Assembly (NCBI GenBank): GCA_963824395.1
Contig: CAWGPF010000004.1
Span: forward strand, 1-64,000
From: 13-2-20CM-66-19 sp963824395
GTDB lineage: Bacteria; Pseudomonadota; Gammaproteobacteria; Steroidobacterales; Steroidobacteraceae
DNA: 64,000 nucleotides
Reading direction: 5' to 3'
Both the position numbers and the translations under genes were made by a program. Each line of letters starts with the position of its first letter. Position 1 is the first letter of the stretch. Shown here one piece after another: positions 17,572 to 25,476 of the stretch. The notes beneath the pieces were generated by a model. That model saw only the letters and a program-made list of their open reading frames with translations, was not told the origin of the DNA and did no database searches.

Positions 17572-18087
17572 TTACGTGTTTGTCACTACGAGCACTTCGA
17601 AAGGTGGTCCGATAAAACGGTTGTCGGTGTTGTGCCGAAGCATGCTCAACATCTGTGAAATGATCACACCGTGGTCCTCGGCTGCCTGGGGATAGGTCGA
17701 TTTCACTTGGTCGTCTTGATTGAAGTAGAGCAAATTGGACTGACCGAGCTGAGAATGAAGAGAGCTACGTTGACCACGGTTCACGTGCCAAATCTGCGCT
17801 TCCCCGTCCTGTAAGCCGGCAACTATCGAATGCACGCCGCTCTGAGATGAGAACTCCCGTTCCATAAAATCGAGCGCCCGCGAGAGGTCCGCATCGCTCT
17901 CCAGCTTAGTTTCAATCGTATGTGGGACGGACCGCCCGCTTCCAAACGTCATAACGCCGCACGCATTGCGAACGAACAGCTTGCGGACCGGAATCGTGAG
18001 CGGTTTTAAATCTTCGGTCGCACCTTGAGAGTCGGCAGCCAAGATGACGGCATGCTGTCCCGCTTTCGCTGCTAGTACCAAAGTCAT
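17572..18087 (-). CDS. proteasome-like Ntn hydrolase
   Basis: 171 residues with the N-terminal pattern of a 20S proteasome beta or HslV subunit: MTLVLAAKAGQHAVILAADS. If Met is removed, Thr1 becomes the N-terminal nucleophile. Asp18 (in AADS) and Lys35 (in VRKLF) occupy positions close to the Asp17 and Lys33 of proteasome beta subunits. The following GVMTFGSG fits the glycine-rich strand-turn near the active site. GVHSIVAGLQDGEAQIWHV fits the later beta strand that reports substrate. At 171 residues it is shorter than beta subunits (about 200) and similar to HslV. It has no propeptide, and no HslU, ARC/Mpa or 20S alpha gene lies nearby. The gene follows an unknown gene on the same strand by 82 bases. 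Family membership is an inference from motifs; the substrate and assembly state are unknown. Confidence 0.6.
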   Translation of the reverse strand: MTLVLAAKAGQHAVILAADSQGATEDLKPLTIPVRKLFVRNACGVMTFGSGRSVPHTIETKLESDADLSRALDFMEREFSSQSGVHSIVAGLQDGEAQIWHVNRGQRSSLHSQLGQSNLLYFNQDDQVKSTYPQAAEDHGVIISQMLSMLRHNTDNRFIGPPFEVLVVTNT

Positions 18088-18169
18088 CTATGGCTACTCT
18101 GTGTCACGCAGTCAGACTGAGGCTAAGCCCTGGCCTTCAGTTCATCGATCAGGTCCGCCCATTGCTGCA

Positions 18170-18712
18170 TTACGACACACGGCGTTCCGGTTTGTACTGC
18201 GCGCGATTGTAGATCGCTGCCACTTTGTCCGGTGAGCCTTGAAGGATGCCCACGAATCGCAGCGAGCCGCTGCTAGATCTGGGTATCCAGTCGGGTTGGC
18301 CAGCGTTATTGCCCCGGAGAAGCCTTCGGGCCCAAACCACGTTCCTGTCCAAACCAGCGTCAGTCTCAGTGAGTTCGGCGTGACTGTGCCGCATCCAATC
18401 CCCCTCTTCGTCACTGAAGGGAACTGTTTGGAGGAGGGCGCCGTAGGGTGAGATATGGTGCAAATACTTCGGCGCAAGATTAATCGTGTTTCCGCTCCGA
18501 GTAGCCACGGAGACAACTCCAAACCCCTTCTTCTTTTCCTCATGCCACCACTGCACCACGAAAGTGGTTGGGCTGACGGCATCAATGCAGAGCATTGCGG
18601 TCGAATCGACGGTCCGTCGGGGGTTGTAATCGACCCGAACTGCTGACGCTCCATTTTTGACCTTCTCCAAACGTCGGACCGCGTGCCCTTTTGGCCCTAA
18701 CTTGATACTCAC
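18170..18712 (-). CDS. unknown protein, partner of the proteasome-like gene
   Basis: 180 residues beginning at GTG 18712. No signal peptide or membrane segment. It has beta-rich, aromatic segments (PTTFVVQWWHEEKKKGFGVV, GNTINLAPKYLHHISPYG) and a C-terminal tail with RFVGILQGSPDKVAAIYNRA. I do not recognise the family. It is transcribed with the proteasome-like gene (82-base gap, same strand), and the pair stands between small phage-like genes and the third recombinase, so it travels on the island. It may be a substrate, adaptor, regulator or inhibitor of the hydrolase; none can be shown here. The GTG start has only a weak ribosome binding site. Confidence 0.5.
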   Translation of the reverse strand: MSIKLGPKGHAVRRLEKVKNGASAVRVDYNPRRTVDSTAMLCIDAVSPTTFVVQWWHEEKKKGFGVVSVATRSGNTINLAPKYLHHISPYGALLQTVPFSDEEGDWMRHSHAELTETDAGLDRNVVWARRLLRGNNAGQPDWIPRSSSGSLRFVGILQGSPDKVAAIYNRAQYKPERRVS

Positions 18713-18811
18713 CGGCGTCTGCGCCTATCGTGTGCTGTCCGAAAGTCGGACTGACGGAGAGTCGTTACCTCCCCGCCGGTCCTGGCCAAGCAGCTACTGG
18801 AGGTAGCCGAC

Positions 18812-18997
18812 ATGGTTGTACATATTGTATCGCTCCGGCGCAGCCGGCGGAATCGAACCGCTCCTTATTATCCCCACCCGTTGCCGCCGCGCGAAGCGGC
18901 AAGGCTCCAGGCTGCAGCCGATCCGCGGCAACGGGCTCCCGGGCCTTACGCTGAGCACGTGCGCTTGCTGCGTGCTGCGTTCAAGGCAATGGAATGA
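18812..18997 (+). CDS. small Arg-rich protein
   Basis: 61 residues, very rich in Arg and Pro (SLRRSRRNRTAPYYPHPLPPR), with a helical end (REAARLQAAADPRQ ... HVRLLRAAFKAME). Basic and small, so possibly nucleic-acid-binding. Its GGAGG lies eight bases before ATG 18812, the best argument for translation. It stands at the start of the third recombinase module. An 11-base inverted repeat (18877-18887 with 18925-18935) lies within it and may form an RNA hairpin. Confidence 0.4.
   Translation: MVVHIVSLRRSRRNRTAPYYPHPLPPREAARLQAAADPRQRAPGPYAEHVRLLRAAFKAME
18877..18935. repeat. inverted repeat inside the Arg-rich gene
   Basis: CCCGTTGCCGC at 18877-18887 pairs perfectly with GCGGCAACGGG at 18925-18935 across a 37-base loop that contains a second small palindrome. 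No T tract follows. It could be an RNA structure or a recombination site; nothing decides between them. Confidence 0.4.
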
Positions 18998-19147
18998 GCG
19001 CTCTTGTTGGCGAGTGGCCGTCGGAATGACTGCCACAGATGGCGTGGGCAACACTCGACGGTGCGCGGCTCATGGTGCCTGTGTGGACGCTGCAGTGACG
19101 GTCCGCGGACAATGAGCCGCAAGAAACCTTTGGACAGGGGTGCGCCG

Positions 19148-19348
19148 ATGAGTACGCGTAAGCAATGGCAGCAACTTCGCGTTGAGGACGTAGCAAAGCG
19201 ACTGCACGACAAAAGCGCCTTGCAAGCCGCGGCCAAATACTACGCGTTTCGGGATGCGGGCAAACAGCCTGCAATCTGGCACAGCAAATTCCACGGGTAT
19301 CGAGTTACTGAGGACTCTCTACCACCAGACCAACAGAAGACCAGCTAG
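19148..19348 (+). CDS. small protein upstream of the third recombinase
   Basis: 66 residues from ATG 19148 (GGG about eight bases upstream; an in-frame ATG at 19112 has no ribosome binding site). The sequence RKQWQQLRVEDVAKRLHDKSALQAAAKYYAFRDAGKQPAIW looks like a compact helical basic protein, perhaps DNA-binding. It ends nine bases before the recombinase start, so the two are likely one transcript, matching the position of small accessory genes (directionality factors or repressors) beside large serine recombinases. Family not recognised. Confidence 0.5.
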   Translation: MSTRKQWQQLRVEDVAKRLHDKSALQAAAKYYAFRDAGKQPAIWHSKFHGYRVTEDSLPPDQQKTS

Positions 19349-19357
19349 GAGAAACCC

Positions 19358-21010
19358 TTGAAAGCCGCAATCTATTCCCGGTTCAGCACCGACAAGCAAA
19401 CCGAGTCGAGCATCGCCGACCAGGTGCGTGTCTGCACCGAGCGCGCCGACAAGGAAGGCCACGCGATCACGCACCGCTTCGAGGATCAGGGCATCTCCGG
19501 AGCCGCCACCGGGAACCGGCCGGGGTTCCAGCAGATGATCGCCGCAGGACTCGCCCGTGAGTTCGATGTGCTCTATGTCATGGACCTGACGCGCCTTGCC
19601 CGCAGCCAGGCCGATCTCGCAAAGGCTATCGACCGTCTCACCGCCAAAGGTGTGCGGATTCTCACTGTGCAGAACGGCTACGACAGCGCGCGCAAGGGCC
19701 ACAAGCTCCAGGTCGGACTCGAAGGCATCATCGGTGAAGCGTTCCGGGAAATGATCTCCGAGAAGACCTCCGCCGCCCTGGAGTCACGGGCAAAGGCGGG
19801 ACGCCCCACCGGTGGCCGCGCTTTCGGCTACACCTCCCAAAACGAGCTTGCCGAAGCAGAGGCGCCGATCGTCACGGAGATCTTCGAGCGTTATGCGGCA
19901 GGGGAGAGTCAACACGCCATTGCCCGGGACCTGAACGCGCGCGGTGTGCCCACGCCGAGGGGTCGGCCCTGGTACGTCTCGGCGATCCATGCGCTGCTGC
20001 ATAACGAGCGCTATCTCGGGCGGCTGGTGTGGAACCGCACCGCCTGGCGCAAGGACCCTGACACGGGCAAGCGTTTGCGCACCGACCGGGCAGACCATGA
20101 GCACGTAGTCACGATCCGTGAGGATCTGCGCCTCGTGTCCGATGAGACGTGGGCTCGGGTGCGCGCGCGGGACACACCGGCTACCTATGGCTCACACAAC
20201 GCGCGGCCCAAGTACCCGCTATCTGGGTTGCTCCTGTGCGCTGAATGCGGGAAGGCCATGACGCTGGCCGGTGGAACGAACTCACGGGGTTACGGTGTGC
20301 AGCGTTACGTGTGCAGCACCCGCCGGCATCACGGGGATGGGAACTTCGGATGCTCTAACGGTATGGGGGTGTCACGGTTAGTTGCTGAGGAGCTAATCAT
20401 CGAGCCCCTGCGCGACCGACTTTTGAACGACCAAAATTTTCTGACCGCGGTTTCAGCGCTGGAAAAATTGGACGAGAAAAATGGGGTCGTGGTGTTTGAA
20501 CCCAAAGGCGACGGATTCAATTGCGATTCGGGGAAGCGTTCTATAGATGCCCCGGATTGGCCGTTCCCTGGCGCGGAGGATGATCACGTGCAGGGGAGGG
20601 GCGCCCTCCTGACTGCAAGGCTGAACGCCATTGAGTCCGCTGCAGCGCTTGGAGCAATGAGCCAGCGTGAGGCCGCGAGCCGGTGCGCCGCGCTACGTGC
20701 CGAGCATGAGAACGTCACACGGTCACACGGTGCGACGGATGAAGCATCGCTCCTGGCTAACGCTGAGCGTCTACGGGCGGCGCTGCTCTCAGCGGCTACC
20801 GATGCACTGCGTGATGCGCTCCGCCGTACGCTAGGCACGGTGCGCTGTACGCCGACGGTGGAGGGTGAGAGTCGTTACCTACTAGCCCAGTTCGAGGGCG
20901 GCGATGCCGCGCTCCTCGAATGGTTAGCTATCGGTGACTCGGCCAGTAAGCCAGGTCTATCTGCGTTGGTAGCGGGGGCAGGATTTGAACCTGCGACCTT
21001 CGGGTTATGA
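19358..21010 (+). CDS. large serine recombinase (island integrase)
   Basis: 550 residues from TTG 19358, chosen because AGGAG lies nine bases before it and the catalytic domain begins at once: nucleophile Ser10 in IYSRFST, then MDLTRLARS and the GEAFREMISEKTSAALESRAKAG helix. A recombinase domain follows (GRPWYVSAIHALLHNERYLG), then a zinc-ribbon (CAECGKAMTLAGG ... YVCSTRRHHGDG ... GCSNG) and a coiled coil rich in Ala/Arg/Glu. The last residues (VAGAGFEPATFGL) are tRNA sequence read on the opposite strand: the stop lies inside the initiator tRNA gene. This is the signature of an integrase whose attachment site is the tRNA 3' end. The final residues differ from any conserved domain and are probably contributed by the target. 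Confidence 0.9.
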   Translation: MKAAIYSRFSTDKQTESSIADQVRVCTERADKEGHAITHRFEDQGISGAATGNRPGFQQMIAAGLAREFDVLYVMDLTRLARSQADLAKAIDRLTAKGVRILTVQNGYDSARKGHKLQVGLEGIIGEAFREMISEKTSAALESRAKAGRPTGGRAFGYTSQNELAEAEAPIVTEIFERYAAGESQHAIARDLNARGVPTPRGRPWYVSAIHALLHNERYLGRLVWNRTAWRKDPDTGKRLRTDRADHEHVVTIREDLRLVSDETWARVRARDTPATYGSHNARPKYPLSGLLLCAECGKAMTLAGGTNSRGYGVQRYVCSTRRHHGDGNFGCSNGMGVSRLVAEELIIEPLRDRLLNDQNFLTAVSALEKLDEKNGVVVFEPKGDGFNCDSGKRSIDAPDWPFPGAEDDHVQGRGALLTARLNAIESAAALGAMSQREAASRCAALRAEHENVTRSHGATDEASLLANAERLRAALLSAATDALRDALRRTLGTVRCTPTVEGESRYLLAQFEGGDAALLEWLAIGDSASKPGLSALVAGAGFEPATFGL

Positions 21011-21043
21011 GCCCGACGAGCTGCCAGACTGCTCCACCCCGCA
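20967..21043 (-). tRNA. initiator tRNA-fMet (CAU)
   Basis: A 77-base tRNA gene with encoded CCA. The anticodon is CAU in the loop CUCAUAA. The anticodon stem ends in three G-C pairs (GGGCUCAUAACCC), and position 1 is U facing U72, a mismatch. Both features are hallmarks of initiator tRNA. The T arm reads GCAGGTTCAAATCCTGC. The 3' half of the gene coincides with the last 14 codons of the serine recombinase on the other strand, so this tRNA is the insertion site of the island. It defines the right boundary of the accessory region. Confidence 0.95.
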
Positions 21044-21212
21044 CCAGGAGGGCCGCGCATTCTACAAGCGTGCATCCTCCGCAGCAACCCACCCGGAAGA
21101 ATTCATGCAATCAATGACTTGCGGGGACTAATCCTCGGAGGATCGCTCCCGCGGCCTCCAAAGCGGGGCGCCCGCGACCGGACGAGGTGCCGTAGTGGGT
21201 CTCTTTGGTTCC

Positions 21213-21629
21213 CTAGCGGATGGCAGCGGCGACGGCCTGTGCCAGGTTCGCGCCTGCTTTTGCGTCCAGGGTCGTAAGCGGCCAGCCGATACCGAGGCCC
21301 TCGTGGCTTGTGGGCTTGGGGATGATGTGGAAGTGCACGTGGGGCACGGCCTGGTGTGCGGGCGCGCCGTTGTTTTCGAGGACGTTGTAATGACGCACGC
21401 CCGTGGCGGCGATGACTGCACGGCACAGCCGCGGCAGCACCCGTCCCACGGCCGCCGCCGCTTCGTCCGAGAGCTGGTCGAGCGTCTCGGCCGGTTCCTT
21501 GGGAATGACGAGCGTGTGGCCGCGGCTCAAGGGAGCGATGTCGAGGAAGGCGATCACATGCTCGTCCTCGTAGACCTTATGGCAGGGGATCTCTCCGCGG
21601 ATGATCTTGCCGAATACCGTGTCAGCCAT
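21213..21629 (-). CDS. HIT family nucleotide-binding protein
   Basis: 138 residues, full length for the branch (about 110-150). The HIT active-site motif is His97-Val-His99-Phe-His101 in VPHVHFHIIPKP, with the usual KII and DIAPLSRGHTLVIPK strands before it. These proteins hydrolyse or transfer nucleotidyl groups (AMP-lysine, AMP-sulfate or Ap4A-type substrates). The initial DTVFGKIIRGEIPCHKVYED is the classic start of HinT-like proteins. Single gene, opposite to frmA. Confidence 0.9.
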   Translation of the reverse strand: MADTVFGKIIRGEIPCHKVYEDEHVIAFLDIAPLSRGHTLVIPKEPAETLDQLSDEAAAAVGRVLPRLCRAVIAATGVRHYNVLENNGAPAHQAVPHVHFHIIPKPTSHEGLGIGWPLTTLDAKAGANLAQAVAAAIR

Positions 21630-21777
21630 GCGTGACCTCCTTTGAGCGACTGCGCGCCAGAGTGCGCCAATTGTGTCTCACTCGCGGCGCGTCATGGCAC
21701 GTTTATGGAATTTGTCGTTTGCACAGGTACACTCTGGGGCTGTCTTTCACGCGCCCACTGAGTATCGGGGAATTGTC

Positions 21778-22887
21778 ATGAAAACACGTGCCGCGATAGC
21801 CACGGGAGCTGGCAAGCCTCTTGAGATTGTGACGCTGGACCTGGATGGCCCGAAGGCAGGAGAGGTGCTGGTGGAGTTGAAGGCGACCGGGGTGTGCCAC
21901 ACGGATGAGTTCACGCGCTCGGGAGCAGATCCTGAGGGGCTGTTCCCCTCGGTGCTCGGTCATGAGGGGGCGGGGATTGTGGTGGACGTGGGGCCCGGGG
22001 TGACGTCTGTGAAGAAGGGCGATCACGTGATTCCGCTTTATACCCCCGAGTGCCGCCAGTGCAAGAGCTGCACCTCGCAGAAGACGAACCTGTGCACGGC
22101 GATCCGCGCGACCCAGGGTAAAGGGGTGATGCCCGATGGCACGACGCGCTTTCACTTGGGCAAGGAGCCGGTGTACCACTACATGGGGTGCTCGACGTTC
22201 TCCAACTACACGGTGCTGCCGGAGATTGCGGTGGCGAAGATCCGCGAGGACGCCCCGTTCGAGAAGGTGTGCTACATCGGGTGCGGGGTGACGACGGGGA
22301 TCGGGGCGGTGATCAAGACTGCGAAGGTGGAGCCCGGGGCGAACGTGGTGGTGTTTGGCTTAGGGGGCATAGGGCTGAACGTCATTCAGGGGGCGCGTCT
22401 GGCGGGGGCGAACAAGATCATCGGGGTGGACCTGAATGCGAAGCGCAAGGCGCTGGCGGAGCAGTTTGGGATGACGCATTTTGTGAACCCGAAGGAGGTG
22501 GAAGGGGACTTGGTGGCGCACCTGGTGGGGCTGACCGATGGGGGTGCGGACTACAGCTTCGAGTGCGTGGGGAACGTGAAGCTGATGCGCCAGGCGCTGG
22601 AGTGCTGTCACCGCGGCTGGGGGGTGTCGGTAGTGATCGGGGTGGCCGGAGCGGGCCAGGAGATCGCGACGCGGCCGTTCCAGCTCGTGACCGGTCGGGT
22701 GTGGAAGGGCACGGCCTTTGGCGGGGTGCGCGGGCGCACCGAGGTACCGAAGATCGTCGACTGGTACATGGACAAGAAGATCGCGATCGATCCTCTGATC
22801 ACCCACGTGCTGCCGCTGGAGAAGATCAACGACGCCTTCGATCTCATGCACTCCGGTGAGTCCATCCGCACCGTCGTCACCTACTGA
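21778..22887 (+). CDS. frmA: S-(hydroxymethyl)glutathione dehydrogenase (class III alcohol dehydrogenase)
   Basis: 369 residues, exactly the usual length, from ATG 21778 (the longer frame to 21673 adds unlikely residues). It oxidises S-hydroxymethylglutathione, formed from formaldehyde and glutathione, to S-formylglutathione with NAD. Zinc ligands are visible: catalytic Cys40 (GVCHTDE) and His62 (GHEG); structural Cys92, Cys95, Cys98 and Cys106 (ECRQCKSC ... LCTAI). The Rossmann fold is at VVVFGLGGIGLNVIQG. A GFA enzyme gene follows by 78 bases, so the pair forms a formaldehyde-detoxification unit. The usual frmB-type S-formylglutathione hydrolase is not beside it. Confidence 0.95.
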   Translation: MKTRAAIATGAGKPLEIVTLDLDGPKAGEVLVELKATGVCHTDEFTRSGADPEGLFPSVLGHEGAGIVVDVGPGVTSVKKGDHVIPLYTPECRQCKSCTSQKTNLCTAIRATQGKGVMPDGTTRFHLGKEPVYHYMGCSTFSNYTVLPEIAVAKIREDAPFEKVCYIGCGVTTGIGAVIKTAKVEPGANVVVFGLGGIGLNVIQGARLAGANKIIGVDLNAKRKALAEQFGMTHFVNPKEVEGDLVAHLVGLTDGGADYSFECVGNVKLMRQALECCHRGWGVSVVIGVAGAGQEIATRPFQLVTGRVWKGTAFGGVRGRTEVPKIVDWYMDKKIAIDPLITHVLPLEKINDAFDLMHSGESIRTVVTY

Positions 22888-22965
22888 TACCGACGCACAG
22901 TTCAAGCGCCGCCCGCGCGAGCTGCGCGCGGCGGTTCATGCAAACGCGAACCTGAGGAGAAGACC

Positions 22966-23538
22966 ATGGCAGTTTCAATTCACCCGGCAGTCGATGGCGG
23001 CGTCAAGCCCGGCTCGCCCAACTTCGCCGGCGGCACGCTCACGTGCAAGTGCACCTCGAACCCCGTCACCGTGAAGCTCTCGGCCAACACCGCCTTCAAC
23101 CACGTCTGTGGCTGCACCAAGTGCTGGAAGCCTGCCGGCGCCACGTTCTCGCAGATCGCCGTGGTCGGGCGCGACAAGCTCACCGTCACCGCCAATGGCA
23201 ATAAGCTGAAAGTGGTGGACGAGAAGGCCCCGATCCAGCGCTATGCCTGCACGGGGTGCGGCGTTCACATGTACGGGCGCATCGAGAACAAGGAGCACCC
23301 CTTCTACGGGCTGGATTTCGTACACACCGAGCTCTCCAAGGAGAGCGGCTGGTCGGCCCCGGAATTCGCAGCCTTCGTTTCCTCGATCATCGAGGCCGGA
23401 TTCCCGCCCTCGCGCATGGGCGAGGTACGCGCGCGCCTGAAGGAACTGAAGCTTGAGCCCTACGACTGCCTGTCGCCGCCGCTCATGGATCTTCTGGCCA
23501 CGGACGCCGCGAAGAAGAAGGGCACGCTGGCCGCCTAG
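22966..23538 (+). CDS. gfa: glutathione-dependent formaldehyde-activating enzyme
   Basis: 190 residues, the usual GFA length. It speeds up the reaction of formaldehyde with glutathione to give the FrmA substrate. The GFA zinc-binding Cys pattern is complete: TCKC (Cys27, Cys29), HVCGCTKC (Cys48, Cys50, Cys53) and YACTGC (Cys95, Cys98), with the GVHMYGRIENKEHPFYGLDF segment downstream. Gene order frmA-gfa agrees with a shared job. GAGGAGAAGACC before ATG 22966 gives a clear ribosome binding site. Confidence 0.93.
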   Translation: MAVSIHPAVDGGVKPGSPNFAGGTLTCKCTSNPVTVKLSANTAFNHVCGCTKCWKPAGATFSQIAVVGRDKLTVTANGNKLKVVDEKAPIQRYACTGCGVHMYGRIENKEHPFYGLDFVHTELSKESGWSAPEFAAFVSSIIEAGFPPSRMGEVRARLKELKLEPYDCLSPPLMDLLATDAAKKKGTLAA

Positions 23539-23581
23539 CTCGCCGAGCGAACGCTGCTTTAAGATCACGCCGCCCGCCCGG

Positions 23582-23626
23582 ACCGGCGCCGCTGCCCTGT
23601 AATTCCCCGGGGCAGCCGGCGCCGGT
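23582..23626 (+). repeat. long GC-rich hairpin after gfa
   Basis: Arms 23582-23597 and 23610-23626 pair over 16 bases with a single bulged G, across a 12-base loop. No strong T tract follows, so it may be an RNA-stabilising or transcription-slowing structure rather than a classic terminator. Confidence 0.6.
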
Positions 23627-23652
23627 GCTTTATGGGAGCCAGGAGCACAGCA

Positions 23653-25476
23653 GTGACCGACCGTCGCCAGTTTCTCGTCCAGTCCGTGGCCCTGGGTGTC
23701 GCAGCCGCGCTGCGTGCACCCCGGGTGTTCGCCGAAGCCGCCCCCGCTGCCACCGAGCGCCTCGATGCCCTCTTCGACGTGTTCATGGCGGAGCGCTTCG
23801 CGAGAAGCCCCGAGCTGCTGACGAGTCTCGGCCTCGACAAGGACCAGTACGCCTGGGCGCGCTCGCAGCTGAACGATGCATCGCTCGAGCGGGCGGCGGC
23901 CGCGAAGCTTGAGAACGCCTCACGCCTGAAGCGCCTGCACGAGTTCGGGCGTGAGGGGCTCACCGGGCGCGACCTTGCCAATTACGACACCGTCGAGTTC
24001 CAGATGGAGACGCTCGCGCGCGCCGCACCCCTTGAGTACGGCGACTACGTGCGTCCGTACGTCGTCAGCCAGCTCACCGGCTCCTACCAGAGCACTCCGA
24101 CCTTCCTCGATCGGCAGCACAAGGTGGAGAAGCGCGAGGACGCCGAGGCTTATCTGGCGCGCCTGCGCGCCTTTGCCGTGGTGCTCGACCAGGAGAGCGC
24201 CCGGGTAGAGCACGATGCGGACCTGAAGGTCGTGCCGCCGGACTTTTTGATCGAGCGCACGCTCGAACAGATGCACCAGCTGCGCAGTGCCGCGCCTGCG
24301 GACTCGGTGCTCACGACCTCGCTGGCAACCCGCGCCACCCAACTTAAGCTCGGCGGCGACTACGGCGCGCAGGCCTCACGAGTGGTGGCCGATGAGGTGT
24401 ACCCGGCGCTCGAGCGGCAGATGAAGGTGATGACGGACCTCAAGGGGCGCGCGGTGCACGACGCCGGCGTCCGGCGCCTGCCTCAGGGCGAGGAGCTCTA
24501 CCAGGTGGCCCTGCGCTACGCCACCACGACCGACATGACCGCGCAGGCGGTGCACGAGCTCGGGCTCACGCAGGCCAGGGAGATCCACGCGCAGATGGAG
24601 GCGCTGCTGCGCAAGCTCGGCAGGACTCATGGCACCGTGACCGAGCGGGTGCAGGCGCTGATGAAGGACCCGAAGTACCTCTACCCCGACACGGATGCCG
24701 GCCGTGCGCAGGTGCTTGAGTACTGCAACGGCCTGCTGGCGGCGCTGCAGCCGCACCTGCCGAAGTACTTCAACATCCTGCCCAAGGTGCCGGTGGAGAT
24801 CCGCCGCGTGCCGCAGTACACGCAGGCCGGGGCGCCGGAGGGCTACTACAACACCCCGGCGCTCGATGGGTCCAGGCCCGGTGCCTTCTACATCAACCTG
24901 CGCGACACCAACGAGCTGCCACGCTGGACGCTGCCGACGCTCGTGTACCACGAGTCCGCGCCCGGGCATCACTTCCAGCTCGCGCTGGTGCTGGAGATGC
25001 CGGCGCTGCCCCTCATCCGCAAGGCCGGCGGCGGCTTCTCCGCCAACACGGAAGGCTGGGCGCTGTACGCCGAGCAGCTGGTCGATGAGATGGGACTTTA
25101 CGATGCGGATCCCATCGGGCGCCTGGGGATGCTGCAGTCGGCGATCTTTCGCGCCGCGCGCTGCGTGGTGGACACCGGCATTCACACCCAGGGCTGGAGC
25201 CGCGAGCGCGCCATCGACTACATGGTGCAGACCACCGGCGACAAGCGCAGCTTGATGACGAGCGAGGTCGAGCGCTACTGCACCTGGCCCGGGCAGGCCT
25301 GCAGCTACAAGGTGGGGCAGACCCAGTGGCTGAAGCTGCGGGCGGACGCGCGGCGGCGGCTCGGGCCGCGGTTCGACATCCGTGCCTTCCACGACGCCGG
25401 GCTTACCGCCGCCCCGATGCCGATGTCGGTGCTCGGCGCAGTGATCGAGGGGTGGGTGCGGAGCCAGGGCGGATGA
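23653..25476 (+). CDS. DUF885 family protein, exported by Tat
   Basis: 607 residues from GTG 23653, preferred because AGGAG lies seven bases before it (ATG 23632 is upstream in frame). The N-terminus has the Tat-type RRQF followed by LVQSVALGVAAAL and an Ala-rich cleavage site. The DUF885 signature YHESAPGHHFQLALVLE is present, with the following FSANTEGWALYAEQL. DUF885 proteins resemble zinc metallopeptidases; the His-His-Glu pattern supports a metal site but activity is not proven. Length (about 600) is normal. Its stop overlaps the start of the next gene (ATGA), so the two are translated together. Confidence 0.8.
   Translation: MTDRRQFLVQSVALGVAAALRAPRVFAEAAPAATERLDALFDVFMAERFARSPELLTSLGLDKDQYAWARSQLNDASLERAAAAKLENASRLKRLHEFGREGLTGRDLANYDTVEFQMETLARAAPLEYGDYVRPYVVSQLTGSYQSTPTFLDRQHKVEKREDAEAYLARLRAFAVVLDQESARVEHDADLKVVPPDFLIERTLEQMHQLRSAAPADSVLTTSLATRATQLKLGGDYGAQASRVVADEVYPALERQMKVMTDLKGRAVHDAGVRRLPQGEELYQVALRYATTTDMTAQAVHELGLTQAREIHAQMEALLRKLGRTHGTVTERVQALMKDPKYLYPDTDAGRAQVLEYCNGLLAALQPHLPKYFNILPKVPVEIRRVPQYTQAGAPEGYYNTPALDGSRPGAFYINLRDTNELPRWTLPTLVYHESAPGHHFQLALVLEMPALPLIRKAGGGFSANTEGWALYAEQLVDEMGLYDADPIGRLGMLQSAIFRAARCVVDTGIHTQGWSRERAIDYMVQTTGDKRSLMTSEVERYCTWPGQACSYKVGQTQWLKLRADARRRLGPRFDIRAFHDAGLTAAPMPMSVLGAVIEGWVRSQGG

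Noticed and set aside
18838..18862. T-arm-like sequence (GGCGG-AATCGAA-CCGCT), possible tRNA or tmRNA remnant
   Set aside because: No matching acceptor, anticodon or CCA around it, and it lies within a small gene with a good ribosome binding site.
20967..21010. VAGAGFEPATFGL as a conserved protein motif
   Set aside because: It is the initiator tRNA gene read in the antisense direction, a well-known false motif.
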